Positions 1-5,840 of a stretch of 16,576 nt of DNA are shown one piece after another. The position numbers were made by a program, and so were the translations under genes. The stretch lies in the NCBI GenBank assembly GCA_012511735.1, contig JAAZFK010000263.1, positions 1 through 16,576 of the forward strand. Direction: 5' to 3'. Each line of letters opens with the position of its first letter. Positions within the stretch are counted from its first letter, which is position 1. The DNA is from Clostridiaceae bacterium (lineage in GTDB: Bacteria; Bacillota; Clostridia; Saccharofermentanales; DTU023). Below the pieces are notes generated by a model. The model saw nothing but the letters and a program-made list of their open reading frames with translations, did not search any database and was not told the DNA's origin.

Positions 1-152
1 GGCGTCATTCTACCATTTTTCTTCGTTTTACAGGGTTTTTCAAATCACATCAAAACCACTGCTGCGATTTTATTTCAAGATTGCGTGGATTCCTTCTCTA
101 CTGTCCTGCTTACCTTGTCATTTATCGTAAAGAAATTGCCCGAAAAGGCAGT

Positions 153-165
153 GGCGTCAGGCACC
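153..165. repeat. GGCGTCAGGCACC repeat, copy 1
   Basis: The sequence GGCGTCAGGCACC is nearly identical (12 of 13) to GGTGTCAGGCACC at 1191-1203, in the same orientation. It is partly self-complementary (GG.G...CACC arms). Similar GGTGCCTGACACC-type motifs recur in intergenic regions of many bacterial genomes and often sit beside REP-associated (Y1) transposases. No transposase is present here, so a link to mobile DNA is only an inference. Confidence 0.45.
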
Positions 166-292
166 AAATAAATTGAGTTTTCCTGCTTGACAATGATGGT
201 GCCGATCAAAAGATTCCGGGAGGTGGCTCTTGCCATCTACTCCACATAAGGCCGATAATTCCATGCCTGACTGCTTATCTTCGTTGTCAGGA

Positions 293-298
293 TATAAT
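293..298 (+). promoter_or_regulatory. Putative -10 box (TATAAT) for the TIM44-like gene
   Basis: A perfect TATAAT lies 49 bases before the ATG at 348. The upstream -35 is weak: TGACTG-like around 268-273, about 19 bases away. The position suits a transcript with a leader of roughly 40 bases, but the assignment rests mainly on the -10 hexamer. Confidence 0.35.
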
Positions 299-347
299 AG
301 GAAAACGGATTACCAGTCGCCGAACTGATTACACGAGGGGAGCGTCA

Positions 348-1115
348 ATGCCAGCTGATGTTTTAGGCAAATTTTTGGGGAGTGCTTTCGGGATTGCCCT
401 TGTGGTGGTCTTGGTCCTGGCGATTGCTTATGCGCTCATCCGGCGCAAGCTGAGACAATCCGTTCTCTTCAGCCTGATCGGCGCTCTTCGAAAAGAGTTG
501 AAGGGCGGCCAAGTTGACCTGAGTCTTGAAAGGCCCCGGTCCTTAAGCGGCCTGGACCGGATCTATCTGCCCCAGATCGAAAGGGCCTTTGGTTCATTCA
601 ATATTGAAGAATTCAGAAGTCATGCGGAAGTGCTTCTATTAAGTGTCCTGGAGTCTGTCAAGAATCAAGATTTGAGCCTGCTTTATGAAGCGGGCCCTAG
701 TTATAAGGAGCAAATCAATCAAGCCATCAGAGCTATGAAAGACGCCGGTCAAAGCCTGAGGGTTGAAAAAGCGAAAATCCACAATACGGTCATCAGTGAG
801 TTCAAGCATCGCCCATCTGCCTCAGAGATTGTCTTCCAGTCGGCCCTGGAAGCCCGGATTGCCCTCTTGGATCGGGAGGGCAAGATCATCAAGGGCAGCC
901 TGGATCACTTAAGTCAGCTGCGATTTGACCAGATGCTGATTCATGTCATCAGTCCGGATTTATATCAGAAAATCGATCAAAGATTATTAACGGCAAACTG
1001 TCCCAATTGTGGGGCCGTCTTGAATCCGCAAAGTGAAACCTGTGCTTATTGCGGAAGCCACATTGATTTTATCCCGAGTCGGGTATGGCTATTCTCCAGC
1101 CTAAAACAGACATGA
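348..1115 (+). CDS. TIM44-like domain membrane protein with C-terminal zinc ribbon
   Basis: A 255-residue protein. A single hydrophobic helix spans about residues 12-31 and is followed by Arg/Lys (RRK), which predicts a short outside N-terminus and a cytoplasmic body. Residues about 70-210 fit the TIM44-like (NTF2-like alpha/beta) domain seen in many clostridial proteins, with the pattern 'PQIERAFGSFNIEEF' and a helix-rich start. The C-terminus carries a CPNCG...CAYCG zinc ribbon (Cys218, 221, 232, 235), followed by about 20 extra residues. The start is supported by GAGGGGAG at 335-342. In bacteria this domain is proposed to act in membrane-associated transport or assembly, but no precise role is known. 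Family assignment is by pattern only. It stands alone; the next gene is on the other strand. Confidence 0.75.
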   Translation: MPADVLGKFLGSAFGIALVVVLVLAIAYALIRRKLRQSVLFSLIGALRKELKGGQVDLSLERPRSLSGLDRIYLPQIERAFGSFNIEEFRSHAEVLLLSVLESVKNQDLSLLYEAGPSYKEQINQAIRAMKDAGQSLRVEKAKIHNTVISEFKHRPSASEIVFQSALEARIALLDREGKIIKGSLDHLSQLRFDQMLIHVISPDLYQKIDQRLLTANCPNCGAVLNPQSETCAYCGSHIDFIPSRVWLFSSLKQT

Positions 1116-1190
1116 GTTCCCCAACGTTTGCGGTGAATTTTTGACAATTACTCAATGAGGACATCTTCCAACACCCTATAACTTCTTTTC

Positions 1191-1203
1191 GGTGTCAGGC
1201 ACC
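1191..1203. repeat. GGTGTCAGGCACC repeat, copy 2
   Basis: Second copy of the 13-base motif at 153-165, differing at one base and in the same orientation. It lies in the 155-base gap between the TIM44-like gene and the minus-strand lipoprotein. With copy 1 it brackets the TIM44-like gene. The sequences around the two copies do not otherwise match. Confidence 0.45.
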
Positions 1204-1270
1204 AGCGTCACCTTGATGTCGCAGGCCTTGTTACAAGACGGCTGCCGGAGAGGAGGCATTCACTATTTTG

Positions 1271-1831
1271 CTAAGTCGCTGCAGGCTCTCCTGATGACTG
1301 AGAGGCCAGTTCAAGGAAGAAGTCGTGGATGGCATTGACTGCCCTGTAATCCATAAAACCGCCGGAATTATCGTAGGCGGAGACGCGTTCACCGGAGCTA
1401 TATTTAATGAGCAAGCGGGAGCCTAAATCTTCCGGCAAGCCATTGATCTGTCTGTCTATGCCGTTGTACCTGGGAAGGTCGTACTGGTCAACGAGTACCT
1501 GCAAGTCATCAAGGGTGACAAGAGGGACTTCCAGGCGCAGATCGATGGGCTCTATACCGTTGCCATAAGCGTTCATTTGGTATGAGGCATAATCGTCTTC
1601 GCGTACCATTTGAAAAACAGCGAAATCGTAGCCTCCCTCCTTTATCGTGTTGAAACTGAGCTCACACTCGAATCGGAGGATTTCCTTTGACTGGATGGTT
1701 TTGGGCGCATCCCAGGATCTGTCCCTCAGGCCGCCCGGCATGTCTTCCTCCTTGATCATTTCCTTGCCGGCACAGGAAGAAAGAAGCGACAGGACCAATA
1801 CTACACTGACTGCCAGGATTATTTTATTCAT
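1271..1831 (-). CDS. Lipoprotein of unknown function
   Basis: A 186-residue protein with a typical lipoprotein signal: MNK, a hydrophobic stretch (residues 4-18) and lipobox LSSC with the modified Cys at 20. It should be exported and lipid-anchored on the outer face of the membrane. The mature part is acidic and of mixed alpha/beta character. The segment around residues 146-175 (YSSGERVSAYDNSGG...AIHDFF) resembles the end of many small clostridial lipoproteins, but I do not recognise a named family. The ATG at 1831 has a strong site, AGGAGGG (1839-1845, minus strand), at seven bases. It lies 166 bases downstream of the cupin gene on the same strand and could be read from the same transcript. 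Confidence 0.75.
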   Translation of the reverse strand: MNKIILAVSVVLVLSLLSSCAGKEMIKEEDMPGGLRDRSWDAPKTIQSKEILRFECELSFNTIKEGGYDFAVFQMVREDDYASYQMNAYGNGIEPIDLRLEVPLVTLDDLQVLVDQYDLPRYNGIDRQINGLPEDLGSRLLIKYSSGERVSAYDNSGGFMDYRAVNAIHDFFLELASQSSGEPAAT

Positions 1832-1997
1832 CTCTTGTCCCTCCTGCCGACCAGCTTACCATTTTCATCGTGTCAGAAAGCATGAAGAAGGGTCAGTAGT
1901 CTTCCTGGGCAGGACGCTGAAAATGGTGATTGACCCAAAGAGCGCGGTCATCACGGAAGGACACGGACCCATACGTCCTGGAGACCGATGTTCTGCC

Positions 1998-2498
1998 TCA
2001 GTCGAGGACGATCTCCAGACGGTCATCCTCCTCAAGTTCTTTGACGTAACAATCGTTCATGTAAGTTCTTTCAGGCAAGATGCACAGGATGTTTACTTTT
2101 TGGCACTGGAAGGGGAAGGGCAGAAAATGCCAGACTCCAGGATTGACTACGACCAGTGTTCCCTTGGGAACGCGGAACACCTCAATCTCGTCCAGGGGCG
2201 GGAACTCTGAAGCGGTGGCGGGTCCCACATACATCAGGATGTCTCCATCCAGGGGGAGGATAGCTTCCTCACAATAATTGTGATACTCGCCACCGTCAAT
2301 CACTAAAGGCCTTTCCCAGATTTGACACAACGAGAAAGAAGCCTGGCCGCCAGTTCCCAGATATTGCTGGGTGCAATCCCGGTAAAAGCGGGAAACGGGT
2401 CCCTCAAAACAATAGCCGTCAGGCTCCAGCATATTGGCAAAGCTGCCGTACTGTTTAAAAGCTTCTAAACTCAACTCTTTAAATTTGATCTGGCGCAT
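1998..2498 (-). CDS. Ureidoglycolate lyase (AllA)-like cupin protein
   Basis: A 166-residue protein, close to the usual length of the AllA family. AllA releases urea from ureidoglycolate in allantoin breakdown. The opening 'IKFKELSLEAFKQYG' is typical of the family. Other family-like points are the middle 'GEYH' (residues 70-73), 'EAILPLDGDILMYV', 'VPKGTLVVVNPGVWH' (about 110-124) and 'LPERTYMNDC' (141-150). The fold would be a beta-barrel cupin (RmlC-like). The start has AGGGGAG at 2504-2510 (minus strand). No other allantoin or purine-catabolism gene is in the window, so the true substrate is uncertain, and many Bacillota homologues are orphans like this one. The family call is fairly sure; the reaction is not. 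Confidence 0.75.
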   Translation of the reverse strand: MRQIKFKELSLEAFKQYGSFANMLEPDGYCFEGPVSRFYRDCTQQYLGTGGQASFSLCQIWERPLVIDGGEYHNYCEEAILPLDGDILMYVGPATASEFPPLDEIEVFRVPKGTLVVVNPGVWHFLPFPFQCQKVNILCILPERTYMNDCYVKELEEDDRLEIVLD

Positions 2499-2568
2499 CG
2501 AATCTCCCCTTAATCAGATGTCCTTCCCAAGCTCATTGTCCGGCAAGGCTTGAGAAGTGGTTCTTTTT

Positions 2569-2598
2569 AGATGAAGCCTGTGTTACCAGCCTTCATCT
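2569..2598. repeat. Imperfect inverted repeat between cupin and Mrr-like genes
   Basis: AGATGAAG (2569-2576) pairs with CTTCATCT (2591-2598). A C/C mismatch and a further CTG/CAG pair extend the stem around a six-base loop. It sits in the 175-base gap between the Mrr-like gene (stop at 2674) and the cupin gene (start 2498), both on the minus strand. Read on the minus strand it is followed by an A-run, not a T-run, so it is not a canonical terminator there. Confidence 0.4.
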
Positions 2599-2673
2599 TG
2601 TTAACATGGGTTTATCATAACAAACGTTTTGGGAATGCTTGGGTACTGGAAGCATCTACCGTATAACGGCATA

Positions 2674-3096
2674 CTAATCCTCCACTGCTGCCAGATAAGC
2701 TTCCAGATGGTCAATCCAGTTCAGATCCCCCTGGTGGGCTGGTGGACTTGGCAAGTCATCTTCGATATAGTCCACAATTCCCACCCCCTCATCCCTGGCC
2801 AAACGTTTGGCGGTTCGGGTCAGAGGTCCATTTGTCATAATCAGGGCCAGATCGGAGCCATAAAGGTTCCTGATCCTCACAGCTTCTTTGACCTCTTTTT
2901 TCCTCAGCGAACGGCTGATCCAGTAGACACAGGCGCAAGCACTTGTCATTTGGTTCTTCAGCTCAAAGAGGATTACTGGAGGATCTCCCGGGACTTCCGG
3001 AGGCAGATGGATTTTTCGGTAACCGGCCTTGGTCAGCAGACAGGCCAGATGCTGCCGGTAATAGGATGTTCGGGTGAATCGCTTTTTCTTTTTCAT
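2674..3096 (-). CDS. Mrr-type restriction-endonuclease-like protein
   Basis: A 140-residue protein. A basic N-terminus (MKKKKRF) is followed by a helix with 'LLTKAGYRKIHLPP'. Residues 65-110 (KKEVKEAV...DLALIMTNGPLTRTAKRLARDEGVGIVDY) match the second half of the Mrr catalytic domain, where a helix, an 'ivTNg.ft..A..lA' motif and a final 'v.lvD' strand are characteristic. The usual Q-x-K catalytic strand just before this would align with 'VYWISR' (57-62), which lacks the Lys. An E-x-K (ELK, 45-47) lies further upstream after Asp38. It may be a diverged or inactive PD-(D/E)XK nuclease. The ribosome binding site is weak (AAGGAAAAAG, about 3104-3113). It lies 36 bases downstream of the broken HTH gene and probably shares its transcript. 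Membership of the Mrr-like fold is moderately sure; activity is unknown. Confidence 0.6.
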   Translation of the reverse strand: MKKKKRFTRTSYYRQHLACLLTKAGYRKIHLPPEVPGDPPVILFELKNQMTSACACVYWISRSLRKKEVKEAVRIRNLYGSDLALIMTNGPLTRTAKRLARDEGVGIVDYIEDDLPSPPAHQGDLNWIDHLEAYLAAVED

Positions 3097-3132
3097 GCGA
3101 CTTTTTCCTTTTCGCCTATCGAAACACTTTGC

Positions 3133-3374
3133 TCAGAGGGGCTTGGCGGCTGCCTTTTTCTCCAGATTCCAACCCAAGGACTTGGCCCATCGAAGAGTCT
3201 GGTCAAATCTTTCCTTTGTTGAAGAATGCAACTCCCTGGAACAAGGAGACGGATCAGCCAGACCCTGCCCATTTTCTTTGCGAAAGGAATTCTCTTGTCT
3301 GTCAGAAGACGCTGGACCTGACACGGGCAAATCTGCCACTTTTGAGAAGCCTCAGCGCTTGTCATGTAGTCCAC
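3133..3374 (-). pseudogene. Excisionase-type helix-turn-helix gene with an apparent single-base frameshift
   Basis: From GTG 3374 the frame reads VDYMTSAEASQKWQ..., the standard opening of small excisionase/MerR-like HTH proteins. It continues through 'VQRLLTDKRIPFAKKMGRVWLI'. In this family GRxWxI is followed by P. Here the frame instead runs on with 'RLLVPG...'. Adding one base at the C-pair corresponding to 3251-3252 gives 'GRVWLIPSPCSRELHSS...' and an 80-residue product ending at the TGA at 3133-3135. The length, 242 bases, is one short of 81 codons, which agrees with a one-base deletion or a sequencing error. The longest open frame begins at 3647, but its first 91 residues look non-coding and lack a suitable start. 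The product would bind DNA and probably regulate itself and the Mrr-like gene. Confidence 0.65.
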
Positions 3375-3380
3375 AATAGG

Positions 3381-3388
3381 CACCTCCT
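3381..3388 (-). promoter_or_regulatory. Ribosome binding site that sets the GTG start of the HTH gene
   Basis: On the minus strand AGGAGGTG lies here, six bases before the GTG at 3374. The downstream in-frame ATG (3365) is too far away for this site. The match to the 16S tail is near-perfect, so GTG is the better start. Confidence 0.7.
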
Positions 3389-3396
3389 GTGGATCG

Positions 3397-3402
3397 ATTA
3401 TA
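3397..3402 (-). promoter_or_regulatory. Putative -10 box (TATAAT) for the HTH / Mrr-like pair
   Basis: TATAAT on the minus strand, 22 bases upstream of the GTG start. I could not find a good -35 at 16-18 bases (CATATT or similar), so this is a weak call that rests on the hexamer and its position. Confidence 0.3.
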
Positions 3403-3622
3403 CTCCCTGATTTTTGGTTAATATGGTATATTTTGAACGGAACTGGAGTCGATTTGTCTGTCAAAGGATAAGTGGATGAAAGTTCCTTGTTTATGTGAGC
3501 TTGATTCGTTTCAAAATTCGTGATTGAAAGCAAAATCTTCCTCCATGAACGGCCCGGCCGGAAAAGCCCCAGCATCCTGTACACATCCAGTAATAACCGA
3601 TAAGATCGGAAGGAAATGAAAG

Positions 3623-4336
3623 ATGAGAAGAATTGTAACCCTATCAATCATGGTGCTTCTCTTGGCAGGCCTGCTCCTGGTGGCCGCCTGTGGCAAGCCC
3701 AGATCACTGACGCCAAGGTCATCGACTCCAAGTCCATCGACGCCAAGGCCGACAGGCGCGACCAAGAGCACGCAGCCGGCAAGCAGGCAGACAGATTCAC
3801 CTCCAACGGAGGCGGTTGCACCCAAAAAGTATGAACACGTCACTCCACGGGATGCGGATGCCTATTTCGAAGCAAACTCCAAGATCCTTTCTGTCAAACC
3901 GGCCAAAGAATCGGACGCGGTCTTCACGGAAGCTGAGATCAACAAGGAGCTGGCCAGGCGCGGCTTTAACGAATATTCCATCACCTTCGAGTATTCCATG
4001 GACGGTGAGTATTCGGAGGAGACTGAAATCTCCAGCTCCTCTTCAACCCATCATCCCGTCTACAGCAGCTATTACATCACCGGGTCAGAAGAGGTGTGGG
4101 TGATTCTGGTCGTTGACGGTTTGATCCATGCCATTCCCGTGTCTTATAACTTTGAGTCAGACTTGGACGTTCAGGTCATCTTCTCTGAAACCGAGGCGGT
4201 CATGAGCTACGATAGCGCGACCAATCAATTCTATGAAACCATCCCCAATGAGTCTGAGCTAATCGTCAATATCGTTGACCGGATTGACACGGACACACTT
4301 GAAAGCTTGAGCACGGAGGTCATCGACAGTCTATGA
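3623..4336 (+). CDS. Lipoprotein with Pro/Ser/Thr-rich linker, coupled to an esterase
   Basis: A 237-residue protein. The signal peptide is MRR plus a hydrophobic stretch, ending in lipobox LVAAC (Cys at 23). A low-complexity linker rich in Thr, Pro and Ser (about 28-65) holds the following domain away from the membrane. The remainder (about 70-237) is acidic, with a strand-rich centre including a run of five serines (about 136-140). I recognise no family. The start is supported by GGAAGG at 3608-3613. The stop overlaps the esterase start (ATGA, 4333-4336), so the two proteins are probably made together and may act together at the cell surface. The 248-base gap upstream, shared with the divergent HTH gene, must hold the promoter, but none is clear. 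Confidence 0.75.
   Translation: MRRIVTLSIMVLLLAGLLLVAACGKPRSLTPRSSTPSPSTPRPTGATKSTQPASRQTDSPPTEAVAPKKYEHVTPRDADAYFEANSKILSVKPAKESDAVFTEAEINKELARRGFNEYSITFEYSMDGEYSEETEISSSSSTHHPVYSSYYITGSEEVWVILVVDGLIHAIPVSYNFESDLDVQVIFSETEAVMSYDSATNQFYETIPNESELIVNIVDRIDTDTLESLSTEVIDSL
3706..3750 (+). repeat. Three 15-base tandem units in the lipoprotein linker
   Basis: The units are actgacgccaaggtc, atcgactccaagtcc and atcgacgccaaggcc. In frame they encode the repeating Ser/Thr-Pro-Arg/Ser linker (LTPRSSTPSPSTPRPT). Each unit is five codons, so copy-number change would alter linker length without breaking the frame. Confidence 0.7.
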
Positions 4337-5730
4337 AAAAGAAAGTGAATTGGAGTCAATCTCTGAAAGTCATCGCTCTCGCCTGCCTCCTCCTGCTTAC
4401 TGCCATCCCTCAAAGAGTAGGCGTCAAGGCCAAGGAAGTCTACCGACCCTCTCAAATCATCGTCTCCCTGGGGGACTCCTATGCGTCCGGCGAGGGAATT
4501 CTGGATTTCTACGGCCAGGAAAAAGAACTGTCAAAAAAAGTGAAAGATCCGAATTGGCTGGCGCATCGATCCAAGAAGAGCTGGTCGGGTCAGTTGAGAT
4601 TGCCTTTTGTCAAAGGAAAAATGTCGGATCATCATGGAAAGGAAACGCACTGGTATTTCGTCGCGTCTTCAGGGGCGAAGACAAAACACTTGTTGGCTGA
4701 ACAGGACAAGCCCTACAGCAAGAGACAAAATCTCTTGAAGAAATATCAAGACGTAGCCTGGCTGGATCCTCAGCTGAAAGTTTTTGACCAACTTAGAAAA
4801 CAGGGCAAGCAGGCCGATTACGTCACTATTTCCATCGGCGGCAATGATATCGGATTTGAAGAGATCGTCCGCTCGGCCATGGGGAGAAGCAGCTATATTC
4901 AGCCGAATAATGCCGTTGATTTAATTGAAAAAGCCTTGTCCAAGTTTGAGGGAACCGGTGGCCTCAAGGAAAAAATCCGAAAAGCTTATAAAGACATCGA
5001 AAAGGAGGCGGGTAAGCAAGCGCAGATCATTGTGGTGGGCTATCCACGACTTCTGGACGGTGCATCCGGGGTGGCTGGCCTCAACCGGGAGGAAATCCAG
5101 GCCATCAACATGGGGGCGATTAAACTCAACATTGCTCTGAAGAGTGTAGTCGGCAAATGTCAAGAGGACAAAATGAACATTCATTTTGTAGATGTCGTGA
5201 ACGCATTTGAGGGTCATGGCGCTTACACGGATCAACCATTCATCAATCCCGCCATATTCGGGAGCAGAAGCGAGGATCTTAAAGATTTTCAGCTCGCCAG
5301 TGACTATTCCTTCCATCCCAATGAGAAGGGGGCCGAAGTCTACACTCGGCTGGTACAGGAAAAAATCAATGAACTTGAGGTGGCGCGTCATCAGGAATAC
5401 ATCGTTAACAACAAATGGAGGCGTGAATACGACGTTCAGGTGGCCGGGGAGGAATTCCTTGAATTCCTTCACGACGGCAACGTGATCTACCGTACGCCCG
5501 ACTACATGGATGACCTCGCCTGGGGCCAACCCCAATCGATCGAGCTGAAAGGCACCTACACGATCGGCAGCAGCGGTCACATTACCCTTCGATTTAATGA
5601 AGATAAGGGGGAACCTGCCGTTCTTGAATTCAAGCGAGTCGGCGCCTCTGAATTTGTCCTCTACGACCCCAACAGCCCCTCCTTTAATCAGTACGGGCAA
5701 TACGTAACGGACTATGTACCAATAGGATAG
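4333..5730 (+). CDS. Secreted SGNH/GDSL-family esterase
   Basis: A 465-residue exported hydrolase. The signal peptide is MKKK plus a hydrophobic core (about 11-24), with likely cleavage near VKA-KEV (33/34). The SGNH blocks are clear: GDSYASGEG (47-55, catalytic Ser49), Gly in 'SSGA' (112-115), GGND (169-172, Asn171) and SFHPNEKG (326-333, His328). The GDSYASGEG form is that of the SEST-like esterase group, which acts on ester-linked substrates outside the cell; the substrate here is unknown. After the catalytic domain, residues about 355-465 form an extra strand-rich module (KGTYTIGSSGHITLRF...) that resembles lipocalin-like DUF5640 modules. The ATG overlaps the stop of the preceding lipoprotein gene by four bases, so translation is coupled. 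No terminator is seen in the 110 bases before the next gene. Confidence 0.88.
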   Translation: MKKKVNWSQSLKVIALACLLLLTAIPQRVGVKAKEVYRPSQIIVSLGDSYASGEGILDFYGQEKELSKKVKDPNWLAHRSKKSWSGQLRLPFVKGKMSDHHGKETHWYFVASSGAKTKHLLAEQDKPYSKRQNLLKKYQDVAWLDPQLKVFDQLRKQGKQADYVTISIGGNDIGFEEIVRSAMGRSSYIQPNNAVDLIEKALSKFEGTGGLKEKIRKAYKDIEKEAGKQAQIIVVGYPRLLDGASGVAGLNREEIQAINMGAIKLNIALKSVVGKCQEDKMNIHFVDVVNAFEGHGAYTDQPFINPAIFGSRSEDLKDFQLASDYSFHPNEKGAEVYTRLVQEKINELEVARHQEYIVNNKWRREYDVQVAGEEFLEFLHDGNVIYRTPDYMDDLAWGQPQSIELKGTYTIGSSGHITLRFNEDKGEPAVLEFKRVGASEFVLYDPNSPSFNQYGQYVTDYVPIG

Positions 5731-5840
5731 AGGACTTCCTCCGAGCACTCCGGGCAGCTTGGATGGGGGTCTTGGTTTGTGTATGCTCTACATCTAAGAC
5801 CAGACTGTGATCCGATTGCGGGAAAGGCAGGACAAGTAGA

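Larger units (their letters stand above)
1..347. other. Non-coding leader region, no gene recognised
   Basis: No convincing reading frame was found in this stretch on either strand. It is fairly AT-rich compared with the genes. It holds one copy of a short repeat (153-165) and a TATAAT box (293-298) that probably serves the next gene. A TTGACA hexamer lies at 187-192, but no good -10 follows at the right spacing. A tiny frame starting at ATG 193 encodes only 18 residues and has no ribosome binding site. Confidence 0.6.

Noticed and set aside
193..249. Tiny 18-codon frame after a TTGACA
   Set aside because: No ribosome binding site, no match to any known peptide, and no -10 box at the right distance.
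1647..2210. 187-residue open frame on the plus strand
   Set aside because: It overlaps two better minus-strand genes (lipoprotein and cupin) and has no conserved motif.
2629..3222. 197-residue open frame on the plus strand
   Set aside because: It is opposite the Mrr-like and HTH genes, with odd composition (Cys, Phe, Gln rich) and no ribosome binding site.
3375..3647. N-terminal extension of the HTH frame to an ATG at 3647
   Set aside because: These 91 residues resemble no domain, overlap the start of the divergent lipoprotein gene, and the strong AGGAGGTG lies just before the internal GTG at 3374.
4921..5748. 275-residue open frame on the minus strand
   Set aside because: It lies wholly opposite the SGNH esterase, whose motifs are certain. 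It has no ribosome binding site and no recognisable domain; it is a shadow frame.
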